Counted from the first letter of the stretch, positions 1-13,265 are shown. The stretch is DNA of 64,000 nt from Strix aluco (GCF_031877795.1 NC_133931.1:131106621-131170620), one strand, 5' to 3'. Numbers and translations: made by a program. Notes: generated by a model from the sequence alone, not told the origin.

Positions 1-724
1 GGAGTTGAATTTCCTACCATGGAAAAGCTTAAAAGTCAAATGTACTCCTATAAAATGTAGCATAAGATGAACGCAAATGAAAGGATGTATTCTGTAGGCT
101 TTCTCCACCCACCCATCAGCAACAGAATAATAATACTTTACAAGCCAACCTTCATCCCAAAGCACTCAGTAAACTTGAATCTCCATGTGAGCTAAACATC
201 GAGACTCCAGGCAAAATGGGAAAGGTCTGGAGCAAAACACGACAGGTGTGCACACGCACAGCAGCACCACCCAACAGCCCAAAGCAGGTTTTCGGTTAAA
301 TGTCCTTGCACCAAAGTTTCCAAGAGGCATCTCCCACCCTGCCATCTTCACTCAGTGGTGTCACACTGGGCCAGTTCAGGTAAAAGCAGTTTTACCGCTT
401 CCGCTTGGGGCAACTCGCCAACCAAGAAAACTGATCCCATGTTCGTTTACCACCTCTGAACTTAGATTGCTGATACTCTCGTGGATATCTAACACCACGA
501 ACACAACAGCAGAGCTTAACAGCATTAGCACTCGGGTTTTCCAGCCCAGAGGTAATTTCTGACTCCTCTCCCTCCCTCCCAATCCTTAAACCTCAGTCCT
601 CCTGTAAGTTTGGGCGTGTAAGTGCTTCCCTGAGCCCAGAGAGAAGAAGGGTGGCCACACAGCGTGCTCTTGCTCTTGCACGAGTGTTTTACTGACAGTT
701 TGCCAAGGCCCCAGGTTCAGGGAG

Positions 725-890
725 CCCTTGCCCACCCAGCCGGTGCCGTCACCTTCGTCCCCCCCCGTGCCTGGAGGCGCCCCCGGCGCAGCCCCGCTCC
801 GCTCGCTCCTCAGTAGATGGAGCTCTTGCTCCAGCTGTGAGCCGCTCGGCACAGGGAGCAGCCCCGCCAGCTCCCCCACCGCCGGCTTCA
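725..890. promoter_or_regulatory. Small CpG-rich block in ASB4 upstream intron
   Basis: About 165 bases are much richer in G+C and CpG than their surroundings (for example CCCCCGGCGCAGCCCCG near 780). Both strands carry open frames across it, which is expected of GC-rich DNA. No coding similarity is recognised. It could be an alternative promoter or an enhancer. Confidence 0.3.
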
Positions 891-1404
891 AAACAGGATC
901 CAGACCCTGTGCTGGGGACTTGGGCGATGGAATTTTTTTATATCATCTACGGATCGTTCATAAAATGTCCTTGCTTCCAGGCTCGCAGTTAATGAGGTGC
1001 TGTGGGAAGCATTGTCAGGGTACAGATCTGAGCAGAGCTCTTCTCTGGAGTAGGAGTAAAGCTCTCCTTTTTCCGTCAGTTCTTAATTTATAGGAAAAAG
1101 CATTTTACACAGAGATTTGGACCTGCATGCCGCTCCAAAATAAAGCATTCAGATAAGGTCTTCTGCCAGCTCGGGGCCAAGCCATCACATCTGAAGCTGG
1201 ACCCAAGGACCTGAAGTTTCTAAGTTGTTTCCTGGAGGCTTAAGATATGCAGAATCCACGTCCCTAGCCTTTTGCATGTCCGTGTGTGTCTTTCATGTCA
1301 GTTGCTCGCCTTTACCTTCTCCTTGGATGGCAGGGCTCAAGTAGAGAGCTGGCCAAACTAGGATTCCATTGCCTTCATTTTTTCCCATTACCTTTCTTTG
1401 GCAG

Positions 1405-1895
1405 GAGCAAATGTGAACATAAAAACAAACAACCAAGATGAGGAGACTCCTCTGCACATCGTTGCACGTTTGGGTATCCCTGAGCTTGTGGCCTTTTATG
1501 TGGAACAAGGAGCACACGTTGATGCTCTCAATGCCTACATGGAGACTCCCCTGGCCTGTGCAGCTTATTGGGCCCTGCACTATAAGGATCAGATATACAG
1601 CCCGGATCACCACCTCATCTGTCGGATGCTCTTAGACTATAAAGCTGAAGTGAATGCTCGTGATGAGGATTTCAAATCACCGCTCCACAAAGCTGCCTGG
1701 AACTGTGATCACGTCCTGCTGCATATGCTGCTGGAGGCAGGAGCAGAAGCAAACATCATGGATGTCAATGGCTGTGCACCCCTACAGTATATCATAAAAG
1801 TGACATCTGTGCGGCCAGCTGCCCAGCCTGACATCTGCTACCAGCTGCTACTGAATCACGGGGCAGCTAGGATATATCCTCTGCAATTCCACAAG
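1405..1895 (+). CDS. ASB4: ASB4 exon, ankyrin repeats
   Basis: The 491-nt exon follows a TTTGGCAG acceptor and ends AAG before GTTAAG. It supplies the last two bases of a glycine codon and 163 further codons. Ankyrin motifs [17 protein letters not shown] and SPLHKAAW are visible, followed by the helical repeat ending RIYPLQFHK. Without splicing the frame stays open for seven more codons (VKDGFVQ) to a TAG at 1917-1919. Confidence 0.95.
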
Positions 1896-4800
1896 GTTAA
1901 GGACGGCTTTGTACAGTAGGGATATGGAGAGAGGTGATGTCTTGAACAGGAATGGGATGAGAGATTCAAACTTCAGGGTTTGTTGGTATCTGGATTTGCT
2001 GGAATCCTGTAAACTGTGGGCCCAGAATGCCCAAAAGCTTGTGGGCCAACCTGTTGTAAGAGTGGTATCATCTAACTGAAGTGAAATTACAGTTGCTAAT
2101 GCCAGAAACCAGACCCAGACCCCATTTTTGTTCTTTATCAACCTGAAACCCCAAATTCTAAATGTTGGTTCAAGCCTAATTTTTCAGAGCTGATTCACTT
2201 TCTCATTTCAGAAAACCTACATGCCTTTGTCAAACCTGACTCCATACAAGCTTAACTGGATTATATGAAATGCATATTTCATGGCCTCTACCAAAGACTG
2301 GAGATCAGATCATTTCATTCTGTTTGCCACTTCTGACCTTTAAAAATCTATTAAAATCTTTTCAAAATTAAATGAATCTCAATAAAGCTTTGGGTCATTC
2401 CCAGGAAGTGTGAGAAATTAAGGTGAAATGCTGGGCCTGGGCTCATAGCTGATGAAAAAAAAAAAAAAAAAAAAGAAAAATAATTGCAGAATCCCTTCTA
2501 CAGAATTTATAAACATCCACAAAGCCCAAGGCACTGACAGAAGTAGCTGACAGTCTTATTATATCAGACAACTAAACTTGCTGTAGTCAGGACTTCATCT
2601 CTCTCATCCAGTGCCCTGAGCAACATTTTGCAGCTCCTCCACTCTATGTGTAAAGTTTTAACAAGTCAAGCAACCATCAGCCCTTGACTAAAATGTCAAA
2701 CTTTTGGTTGTGCCCTCTTGAGCCCAGGATGAGCTGTTCCTGTCTGTAACAGAACAACACTTAGTGTCCTAGGGCGTGTTTGAGGGGTCCCTCCTAGGGC
2801 CAGGTCTGGGGTCTCATCTTCCTGCCTCTGCCTTTGTCTTGTTTCATGGAGCAGTTCTCCCTTCCAAACCATCATTTGACATCTGTAAAATATGTAGGAT
2901 GACATTTATCCCAGAGGGATGTTCTGCAGTTTTGTTTGTGAAAGCCTGGTGACTGTGTGGGACAAAATTGTGCATCATAAGGTGTGAAAACAAAGTGTTA
3001 TTTTCTGAGTGTGAGTGACAATAGACTTTGTTTTTTTTCCTACTGAGCTAAAGTTACTGAGCAGAGCAGTTGCTTCAAGGGCCTCGTTTGGCTTGGAAGC
3101 CTGACTTCTGAGCTGTGTTATCTCCCAGTCTTCTTTTAAATTTTCCTGTAACAATGCATTTTTGACTCATATGAGGGGTTTTTTCTGTTCCTGTGCTGCA
3201 TGATCTGGAGCAAGGACTTTGTGCATGGTTTTGCCTAGTATTGAGTCATTCAACCCAACTATGAACAAGTTATCTTCAGATTTGGGTGATAAAGCTCACC
3301 CCATCAGCAAGTTTTGCTGCTCTGGAGATCTAAACCCGTACTTCTGTATGGTGTTAAACTGGGGGCTAGCCTGGGATTTCTTGCTGTAGTTGCACTGAGT
3401 AGTGTATACAGGGCTCATGTCTTTTGCATCTCCAAACTTATCTTCTTGTAATTCTTGGGCTGTGTCGGTCCCAGTATGCCGTTGCACAGTGCCAAGCACC
3501 CAGGTTAGCCCCAGCTTCTTGGTGGTACTCATGGTCTCTATGCATCCTGCCTGCAGGTGCTACAAGCCTGTCATTCCCATCCCAGAGCTGTGGAGGTTGT
3601 CATCAATACCTATGAACACATTAAATCAACATCTAAGTGGAAAGCAGCCATACCTGATGACGTCTTTGAGGTAAGCTCTTAATGAGTTTTAACCGAGTAA
3701 AATCCAAGCTCATTATTTGCATTTTCCATATCTGGCCACAGAAAAGTGACAATGCTTTTGAAAAGAACACCTCAGAGGATTTGGGACTTCCCCATTTAAT
3801 ATTACTCACTTGACAAAACCGACAAAAGACATATTTTTGAGAAATTTTCATTGCAACATCATCCTTTGGACCCCTGTCAGGGGTGCTGCAGCAGCTCAGC
3901 TGTCCCTGCACTCAGCAAGTGCAAAGATTCTGGCTGTGACTGGTGTTTCTTCAGATCTCTCAATGTGTATATTTCTATATTTTTTAAGTTAGCAAATATT
4001 TTAAAAGTACCATGTTACATGGGTATGACTATGTATCTTTAGGTTCTTTGCAGGGACTGGGTTTCTGTGAACAAATACAGAGGAGAATATAAATGAAAAA
4101 TAACAGATAAAAGAGGAAAAGATGTTGTCAAAAGGCAAAACTTTGGGACAAACTACGTGTTTTGACATAATCATCCCTTTAATTCAGAAACCCTCATAGT
4201 CCAAATATTCCACTTCAAACCTAGCTTTTTATGAATACTGGGCTTTTTCAAAATATTCAAATCAGTGCTGAAGTTAAGTGCACCAATATCTGCTATACAT
4301 TATCAGTGATGTTTAGGGAACTCTATCTGTATTATAATGCAGAATTATATAGCCAGAGGAACTGTGAGACTTTCTCTGGGTCAGATTTGTTCAGAAAGAA
4401 TTAAAAGAAATCATTGTGGGTGAACACAAAATTAAAAGTTAAAGGTCTTTTTTCACCTTAGCAATGAAAATAATAATAATAATAATTTTTCTTCAAACAA
4501 AAATTTTAATCTGAAATATTGGAACATTCTTATTTGGAAAATTCTACAGTTGCTCTATTTCTTCATTGAGATTTTCATTTTTGTTGTCAAAGCTATTTGA
4601 TGAATCTGACATGAAATTGAAGAAAACTTTTTGTTGACACAAATCTGTACTTTTCCATTCCTAAAGTGTATCTGAAAATATGTGTAACCAGATCTGTCAA
4701 GTAGCAAGATTATAAAATAAGGTCAATTTACATGTATTTACTATTTGATTCTTTTATTTCAACATCATTTGAAAGCATCTGCACTTTTCTTCTCGTGAGG

Positions 4801-5469
4801 ATGCAATTTTATTTATTTTAAAAGGCCACTGGGGCGATGAGTAAGACCAAAGGTACTTTGCTGTCTGCAGACCCAGAAAACTCATCGGTAACACCAGCAT
4901 TATGCTGCCTTGCTGCCCTGCGGTGAGGTTTAGAGGATTAACTTGTCCACCTGCACTGACCCTGAGCTGACTGCAGTGTTTCTTCAGATCAGGACTAACA
5001 CCACAGAGGAACCCCCACCTCAAACTGGTGGATGTAAGACATACCAAACCGAAAGATTTCATCATGGTCTTTAACTTAACACTAAATATTTGAGGAAAGC
5101 ATAAGAATTTTGTGCAGGCATTTGGCAAAACCAAGTCCCTGGTGCTTGATGTGTCTCCAAGGGACAGGATGGCTGTCTGTGCTTGTTACCTTGTTCTGCC
5201 AAGGCCTGCGTGTGGGCAGGGAAAAGGGAGGGAAGGAAAGCAGCCTTCTTGCCCTAAAACACTCTTGTGTTTTTTTACAGCGTCACCAGGATTTCTATGA
5301 CTCTTTGTTCACTGTGTGCAGCAATTCACCACGGTCACTCATGCATTTATGCAGATGTGCTATTCGGGGGATACTGTCAGAAAGGTGCCACCAAGGAGTC
5401 CCCTTGCTCTCCATCCCCCTGACCATGAAGAAGTACTTGCTGCTGGAACCAGAAGGAATCATCTATTGA
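1405..5469 (+). CDS. ASB4: ASB4, ankyrin repeat and SOCS box protein 4 (3' part, three exons)
   Basis: Three exons, 1405-1895, 3557-3670 and 5281-5469, join in frame and encode about the last 263 residues of ASB4; the family protein is about 426 residues from memory. The first exon carries ankyrin repeats with TPLH and SPLHKAAW signatures. The last carries the SOCS box and ends in [10 protein letters not shown], as in mammalian ASB4. ASB proteins use the ankyrin repeats to bind substrates and the SOCS box to recruit elongin B/C and cullin 5 as a ubiquitin ligase; ASB4 is associated with vascular and placental development. Exon 1405 begins inside a glycine codon, so coding continues left of the window; I found no earlier exon in bases 1-1404. 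Splice sites are AG/GT. The donor after 1895 (GTTAAG) is weak, while that after 3670 (GTAAGC) is strong. Identity rests on remembered family sequence and on PDK4 lying next to it. Confidence 0.95.
3557..3670 (+). CDS. ASB4: ASB4 exon, ankyrin-SOCS linker
   Basis: This 114-nt exon (38 codons, phase 0 at both ends) lies between CCTGCAG and GTAAGC. It encodes [20 protein letters not shown] and then a [12 protein letters not shown] tail. The segment matches the ASB4 stretch between the last ankyrin repeat and the SOCS box. Confidence 0.93.
5281..5469 (+). CDS. ASB4: ASB4 terminal coding exon, SOCS box
   Basis: The exon follows the acceptor TTTTTTACAG and encodes 62 residues plus TGA at 5467-5469. 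The SOCS-box pattern is clear: [11 protein letters not shown] (elongin-BC-box-like), then [18 protein letters not shown] (cullin-box region). The protein ends EGIIY, the family's usual C-terminus. Confidence 0.95.
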   Translation, partial: RHQDFYDSLFTVCSNSPRSLMHLCRCAIRGILSERCHQGVPLLSIPLTMKKYLLLEPEGIIY

Positions 5470-6085
5470 GCCGTAGCCGAGCCGGCACCAGCGTCTCCCT
5501 TCCCAGATCTGCGTGCCTCTGCGGGGTGCTGTGAATCCAGGCACAACCCTGACACAGCCCTTTGCTTTCGTACCATCGCAGGCCAGCCTGAAGCTGGGTT
5601 GGGATTTATGGGCTCTTCTCCAAGCCACTGTCTTTCCCTGCACTGAGGAATCACAGCTGCAGACTGCAGGTTGTGCTGGGGGAGGCAGAGCTGGAAAGGC
5701 CCCCCACTCCAAACAAACACAGGGGTGCATACTTCCATGCTTTGTTCAGCCTAGTTTATATGATGCTGCTGCTTCCTCTGGTATTTATTCCACTGCCTTC
5801 TAGACAGCATTAGATTCAATCTGAACAACCTTTGATACTGTTTCACTGTAATTCTCTGCAGCTACCATTTTAGGAGTAAAAGAAAGGATACTGTCAAAAA
5901 ATAGGACATTTATTAGAGTCACGGGAATGCTTTCCCAGAAAGAAATGAGCGAACTGCTTTGAAATGTGACCACAGACAGGATTTCAGTAGTTTTCCTATT
6001 TTCCTGTATATGACTCTCAATTCAATGTTAGTTCACTGTTCACTATACCTGTCTGTATCTTATAAAGCTTTGTCATAATAATATC
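5470..6085 (+). other. ASB4: ASB4 3' UTR (approximate end)
   Basis: Sequence downstream of the stop codon. I see no canonical AATAAA in the next kilobase. The nearest variant poly(A) signals are AGTAAA at 5875-5880 and TATAAA at 6061-6066, so the 3' end is estimated only. Confidence 0.4.
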
Positions 6086-9000
6086 CTTTTTAATTGTAAG
6101 AATTTTTTCCATTATCAATCATAGTATGTGAACAGAATTGAAATCTGCAGCACTGAAATTTCTGTACATTGATATTCATACCCAGGCAGCTTTTAGCAGA
6201 TGCTGCATTTGTTTCCACTCTTGCTGTGACCGATGATAAATTCATATCCTGGTGTCAAGAAACGCAGGTACAATGGACTTGCCCCTGCAACCTGCATAGC
6301 TGTACCTATATGCATCCATATATCCCTCAGGATGGTGTTGGACAGGATCTGGGAAGAATATAAACCCTTCTCTTCATTGACTATAAAAGGAACCTAGCCT
6401 GCTCACATGGACTATACACTTCTTTTTTTGGCAGCTGAGTGCAGGTGAGAGGAATCCCACCTTAACTGACAGGTGTTTCCAAGATGAAGATGTGTTGGCT
6501 GTGCTGTTACAGACTTGCCACTCCCCCTGCATTGTAGGCCGTGTGCTTTTGGACCTGCCAGCACTGGTTTCCCTGCTCAGCAGGAAACCTTTGCTCCTGA
6601 CTGAGCTACTGTCTCCAGTTCAGGAGGACGAAATGCAGGGCAGAGGCAGTTCACACAACAAGTATGCCACAGCAAGGGCAAGTGTGTGATCTGACCTACA
6701 GATAAAACCCATTTTCCTTCCCTTTTTTAGTTTGATGCAATCCATCTGGGCTGTTCCACTTTTTTTTATACCCTGACAATTCTGGGTTCTGTTAAAAGGG
6801 AGGTGAGCTGTGCCCACCATTGGGAGCCAGTAACTCCTGACTGCTCATTGCATCTCTGAATGTGAAGCTGTCCGTCCTCATCATTATTACCTCTTTGCAA
6901 AAGAGCCCACAACACGTTAGGCTCTTCCCAGATGGACAGGAGCAGCAAAGCTGTTTAGTGTCTCTGTCTCTCACAAAGTGGCAATAACAGCATTTGAAGA
7001 AATGTGCATATTATTTAGTGTTATAAATTACTTCTCTTTTCATCTCAGTTTTCATGAATCAAATCTTGCACACTGTGTTAGGAGAGAATCCAATTCATGG
7101 GTCTGTTCATGTTTAGCTAGACAGCAACATAGATTGCTATTTAGCAATTTCCAGTTCCAATGGAGAATTTCAAAGACAACACAGACCATAAGAAAATGCT
7201 TTCTCATATGAATGAAGTTGTAATACAGGTCCCTGTACTTTAAACTGATGAAAGATTTCTATAGAGTTGCAGAGATATCTCTATCAAAGACACTACAGCA
7301 GTTTACAGGGGAGAATGATCAGGATCTCAGGCAGGTTGTCTATAGAAAAATCTGCTTGAGGCAGTTTCAGGTTGATGGAATCCACTGAATTCTGCACTGA
7401 GGAAAACCAGTAAATTTGGAAAGATGTAAAAGTTTAGGTTATCTAAACCCACTGCTTTTCTAGGTGATGTACCTATGTAAGTGAGGCATGAGGAGGAGGA
7501 TTTGCAAACTGGTCAAGGCGAGAAAACATTTGTTGCTTTCTGAACAGTCTGACAATGAGGCAAGCTGGGTAGTCCAGAAGAGACAGATGGAGGTAGATGA
7601 TTTTATTGGGAATACATCCCCATGCTGGCTGCTTCTGGAAGTGAAATTCTGCATCTGGAAGAGGGAGGTTTAAGGCAGAACAATAGCAGCATTTTCTGAC
7701 CTGTCGTAGTCAGGACTGTCTTGCTGAGAGAGAAGAAAAAAGGCTGTCACCAGTGCTCCTAAATTCCCTCTGATCCTCCCCCTCTGTAGTGAACACACTT
7801 AATTTTTATTCTGTGGGCACCCAGCCTCACTTAGAAGCTTTGTACCAAGCAGGTGCCAGATTATAGCCATTGTGGTATCTGACAGGGAGCACAGTGGGAT
7901 CAGGCTGATTATAGTCATAGGAATTTGCAAGCTGTTAAAAACACTGGAGAACATCCCCATCACAGAAAAAAGACCTGATTGATGCACTTTTATTGCTTCT
8001 GTTGCTGGAGTTAGAAAGACCAATAGTAAGCAAACCTTTATTATTTGTTACCTTTCAGCACTTCCTTTTTTCTCTACTGTACTCTATTCCTACACACTGG
8101 ATGGAGTTGCTCATGTGAGGCATGAGGGTACCATGATAATAAGCTCATAATTTATTAAATTTATAGGATGTAGTGTCTTATTATTCTGACTTGGTGCAGA
8201 TGCTTTGAAATTTCATACTGTCATAAAACTCCTCATAGTGCTTTTATATTTTCAAAGCTGCAAAAGATTGGATGGCTGCAGTTGGAAATAATGACCGAAT
8301 TGTCACCCCTACACTGCAAGTTTGAACCTAGTCATGACAGAAAATTGTTTTCATGGTTGTTTGGTGTCTTCTGAGAAATGAGTTGCTTTTTGCCATTTGG
8401 CTTCTTAGTAGAGATGTAGCCATGTTTGAGACATTTTCACTGCATTTCACAGCCTATTATAATATTTAAAACACAGATGGGCACAAAGATTGAACTATCC
8501 TTTCCCATTGGCAGCCCTTTCCCACAGCTCCCTTAATGACTTCTCAATGGATAGCAATGAGATTACATGTTTTGGTCCTTGTACTTTTTAGGAGGTGTAT
8601 ACGAAGAGGTGTTCTTAAGCTGCATGCATTGTTGACAAAAGAAGTTATCCCATCTATGACCATAGGGACACTCTGCATGTATTTGTGGGTAAGTGCAGAG
8701 CCATAATTCAGCTGTTCATGAAAATATGGACATCCTCTTTGTAAAGTGCTCTTGCAATAATTTTACACTTAACCCTTGATGTGTGATTGGATCCATCTTG
8801 ACTCAAAACTCCAATAATTTATCCACAGAGAGTATGTAGGTGAATCTGAAGTCTAACAGTGTCCAGGACTGTATTTTCCTGCAAAACCTTTAAACGTCTA
8901 TTCGTATTTGGTCAGCCTTTAGATACTAGGACAGTGAGCCCAAAACAGCATGGCTGGTTCAGCTCTCCAACACTGCTGCTTGTCCTGCCAGCCTAATGCC

Positions 9001-12000
9001 AAGAAGAGGAGCCAGAGGCTGCAAAGCAGCAACTCAGGACATTGGAAGAGGAAGCAGTAAATGTTGACCAGTTCTCGCTCTGCCTTCAGTCAACATGTTT
9101 TTAAAACCTTCACCATTCATCCTTGAGACAGGCTAATTTCCCAGTGCTGCTGGCAGGAGGAGGGGAAGGATATATTCTCAGCTGTCTTCTACTTTGTGCA
9201 GTGGTACCAAGACCATAAGGGTTGCACAAGGCTTAGAGATGTGATAAGTAGGTCTTCTCTCCACAAAGGTGGCTTTGGATAAGTATTGACAACCGTCCAC
9301 ATACAGACTGGTTCTAGAGCACGATACATGTTTTATTAATGTGCTTATTACTGGTACAACTGTCAATGTCACCCACTGCTACTCCAAAAACAAGCTCCCT
9401 GATGAGAGTCTATTGCTTGGCTGAATGGCAGCAATACTCAGCCTCAGGACCTTCAGCACAAGGGGATGCTGGTTCCACATCCCTTGCTCGTCTCATAATG
9501 AACTGCATTGAGATGAGTTTGCATTATAAAGAGGAAAAGGTTCAAAGCCCAGACCAAAATATAGGGCCTTAGGGCCACCTGGCACAGGCAGCCAGGATCT
9601 CCATGCCTTTCTGCCCTTAGCATTCGAAAAGCTAGCAGAGGAAAGGGATGGGTTGCCTGTGCCCCTTTTCATGCTGGTACATGGCATTGTCACTAGGGCT
9701 GAGTGGAGGATGACGAGGCTGTCTGCATCATCTTGTAAGGTGTTGGACCAAAACTCCTGACTACACAAAAGCAGAATGACGTTGACATGTCCGGCAACTC
9801 TGTGTAAGTCTGTGTGCGCATCAGCATGTGTGGATCAGCATGCGTGTGCATGCATAAGGAGACTTGCAGAGAGATCCCAGTCAAAATCTTTGATCTGGTT
9901 TCATGCAGAGTTTTTCAACTCAAATCAGGGTATCAGAGCTGAAACCAATAAATTCCCATAAGTGTTTTGGCATCAAAGAAATTTTACTTATCAAAACCAC
10001 TTATCATTTTGAAAAACCATTTCTCTGCTTTCCATGGGGCAGTATCTTGCAGCCTATACACCAGTTTTGACAGAATCAAGTGAACTGCTGTGATCATGAA
10101 TTTATATGAGTCTCCCAGACTGAGCAAGACTGATGGCTATTTTTGTAAAATGTCAGGAAAACAAATATTAGGGGGTAGGTGAAAAGGTCTGGTCTGTCAT
10201 AGAAGGTGGCAGCTTTACTTTTAGCTGCAAGCACTGCTGGATCAATTAAAATGATCACAGGGGCTTGGTTCATTCATATTTGAGGAATGTCCTTTGAAAA
10301 TGCGCTAATGTTTTTGGCAGTAGATTTTGCTCATGGGACAAGTGCCTTTAAATTAAACGTACAAGAGTTCAGTCTTTAAGATTGGAAGGAAGATTGAAAG
10401 AGTCTGGGGTGGCCTATGCTATTATATACCTTTATTAAACTCTGAGAAGCCAAAGAGGCACGTCAGCTTTTCAGCGTGCTGGAAGGTTTGCAGGGCTCTT
10501 GGAGGGCTGCTGCTGGTTTTCTGAAATGCTACAAGATATAGATGGGTCGGACACAGCAATATTTCCATTTACTTTCAGGATATGGCAGTAGAATTTCCCT
10601 GTACTCCCTAGGGTTTGCTCTTCTACAAAATGACAGTGCAGAACATGTTATTAGCAGAGCTGCCAAAGCCTAGCTAGCGTCTGACACCTTAACCTTCCCA
10701 AGAATTATATTAAAATAGTGGAAAGATCTACCACAGTCTCTATTTGTAGAACGGCAGGGACCTCTGGTACAGCAGATGAGTGGGTCAGAAAAGATTGCTA
10801 TATACAGCAACTGTCAGATGAAATTGGTTGGCTGCTCAGAAATTTGTTTCTGACTATTTCTCCAAATGCATCTTAAGCTTCGTAAGACACAAAGTGGAAA
10901 GGTGACGATGGCTATTACTCATTCCAATGATCTGCTTGATTTTAATACACAGTTAACATTTTCTTAGCATGCAACAGCTGCGTGTTGCCCTTTACCTTGC
11001 ACCGGCACCCTATGGAGCATGGCTAAATTACGATTAAGGTGTTTGAAACAAGGACAGCAGGGCATGTGATGATTTTTACACTGCTGATGAACCATTCAAT
11101 TCTGTTCTTTCAAGCTGGGGCTGGCTAGGGAAGCTGGTATCAGCCTTTTGCCTAGTGCCAGAATCACACCACATTTTAGCCTTGTAACAGCGCAGTTCAT
11201 GTGGCTGCTTAGGCTGTTGGTACTGCAATTAGCACTGGCTTAGATGATGTCAATAGTAACTGTCAGTGGGGAGTTGCACTGCCTCAGTATAGCCATAAGC
11301 TTGCTGGCTATTTTTGGGAGGGAAGGGGGTTGACTCCAGACCACTCTGGTCAAGGATAGGGATCTTTACCTATTCCTGATGACCCTGTGAAAACAGATAG
11401 TTGGTCAGGGACTAAGAATAAATAATTGCTAAGGTCTGGAGAAAAAGGTGCAGGAACAAAAGAGCAGCAAGACTCGCAGGAAGTCTACTTTATAATAATG
11501 CGCTATAAAGGACGTGTCAGAATTGTGTGCCCTGTAAATACACGGGCATTGGTTCACGCAGTACGAAAATGCAGGCATTGCTGAAGGGCAGGGCAGTGCC
11601 AGGGCTGACTACAAGCACACAGCATGCTGGAGAGCGCAGGCGAAGAAGCATCACTGCAGTCAGGGCAAATCCATTTCATGACAAAAAGTAATATAGTTTT
11701 TTTAACATCCATGCAGAGTAAAACTGACTGTAAAGACCCAGTTGCAGTGACGTCCACTGAATTACATATACCTTGCAAAGTTGAGCCAACCCTTTGGTGA
11801 GTCTATTCTGCTATTTCCAAGTTCATTGCTGGGGAAAAGGTGCGTGGCTGCCCTGAGCGGGCACGCTGTCTGCCTATGTCCGGGGTGAGCACACCTCTTG
11901 GTGCCAGCAGCTCTGAACTACACCTTGCTGGAAATCTGGACCCCAGCCTGTCATCTGGGTCCATTTCTCCCACAGCCCTGCCCTTTCCTCCACCATAAAT

Positions 12001-12422
12001 CCACAGAATTCAGTGATTTCCCTCTTTCTTTCCCACATGATAGCAGGTTTTGGTAGCTTTTGTTTGGGATAATTTTTCTGATACCGTGAAGGGAGTTTGT
12101 CCCAGTGACATATAATCTGAAATGAGTTGCACAGGCACCTGCACACACACAAAGCAACAAGACATGAACAAAGTCAGACTCTCCTCAACTAAAGGAGCTT
12201 CAGCCAGCTGTAACATTTGGTTTTTATATGTCGATACACTGATGGTATAATTTGCAGCTGTTGGGTAGATTGAGTACAATATGCACCACAGCATTGCTCT
12301 GATCTTAAAGGTCTCTGATGCAATCAAGCCTGGTGTGACCTGCAGAATGCGCAGCATTCCAGTCTAAAACAGAGACCCAATCGCCTTACTATTTTTGCTG
12401 TATTAATCTAGAAATAATTTGG
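5900..12422. other. Intergenic DNA between ASB4 and PDK4, first part
   Basis: I recognise no gene, RNA gene or intact mobile element here. Open frames are short and without splice-supported partners. A TG/CA-rich patch lies at about 9,800-9,855. Confidence 0.5.
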
Positions 12423-12427
12423 AGGGT
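12423..12427. repeat. Left target-site duplication AGGGT of solo LTR
   Basis: AGGGT sits immediately before the TG of the LTR and is repeated exactly at 13,266-13,270, directly after the terminal CA. Five bases is the usual duplication size for avian class III (ERVL-like) and some class I elements. Confidence 0.8.
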
Positions 12428-13265
12428 TGAAGTGCTAAGGCTTGGGCAACAGGCCCAAGCCTGAGTTGACCTATAGATGAATCCTGTATATTTTATAACT
12501 GATAACCATTGTGCTAGTAGGTATTGTATTAAGTTATAACAACCTATTTATGCTGGTGTAAAAAGTGGTAAAGCATTGAAATACTGCAGCCTGAACAACA
12601 GGCCCCAAGCTGGAGCTGCTAACTTAGCATGTAGTCATTAGTAAAATATGTAAACTCGCTAGTGAAAGACAAAATATAATCAGTAGAGAGGAGAGAATGT
12701 ATCCGACTTTCCTTTCGCAGCCTTCTTCAAGGCTGAGAACCTAAGTATTTGGCCTTGTTAGAAACTCCCTTGGTCTCCCCCCCCGAGCCCTGGCCAAGCT
12801 TTGGGTGGAATCCAACAGGAGAATGAAACCAGAAACTTTCCGCTCAAAACAAAGATGCCAGCTATTCTGGCTTGTCGATCTCTGGTATATAAGACTGGGC
12901 CCGTTCACAGCGACTTTGGAAGCCTCACCTATGGGCGGACACACCGCGTAGGATTTCCCACTTGCCAGGACTGGCTCTCCAAATCCTCGCTGTAACCGGG
13001 GCTCCCCAGCATCTGTGGATCTGGATGATGATGATTATATATGCAAGTGGTGATGTATTTCTCTTAATTACTATTCTCTCTCTCTCTCGTGTAGTAATGA
13101 TTTGATGCATTACTCTGTTTGTTGCTTTAAGTGCACTATTCTGCTTATTCTTACTGCATGTTCTCTGTATTACGCTGTTACATTACTTGGTTATTACCAG
13201 TAAAGTACGCCTACTCCTTTCACTCTGGTGTCCGAGTTTAATTGGTATCCTTAATCAGCAAAACA
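12428..13265 (+). mobile_element. Solo LTR of an endogenous retrovirus, 838 bp, plus orientation
   Basis: The element begins TGAAGTGC and ends CAGCAAAACA, so it has TG...CA termini, and is flanked by exact AGGGT duplications. In transcription order it shows a TATA box (TATATAAG, 12,886-12,893), a (TC)n tract near 13,075-13,088 and a poly(A) signal variant AGTAAA (13,199-13,204). No gag, pol or env coding sequence adjoins, so it is a solo LTR left by recombination between two LTRs. Its 5' part contains two related segments starting at 12,428 and 12,577. No viral protein is encoded. Confidence 0.85.
12438..12462. repeat. Perfect 10-bp inverted repeat in the LTR 5' end
   Basis: AGGCTTGGGC (12,438-12,447) and GCCCAAGCCT (12,453-12,462) are exact reverse complements around the loop AACAG. 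The related copy 149 bp downstream has lost the perfect symmetry. Confidence 0.8.

Noticed and set aside
586-891. 101-codon minus frame over the small CpG block
   Set aside because: Not recognisable as a protein, and both strands are open. Kept only as a CpG-rich block.
12438-12462. Hairpin considered as a microRNA precursor
   Set aside because: The stem is only 10 bp, far too short, and it is part of the LTR.
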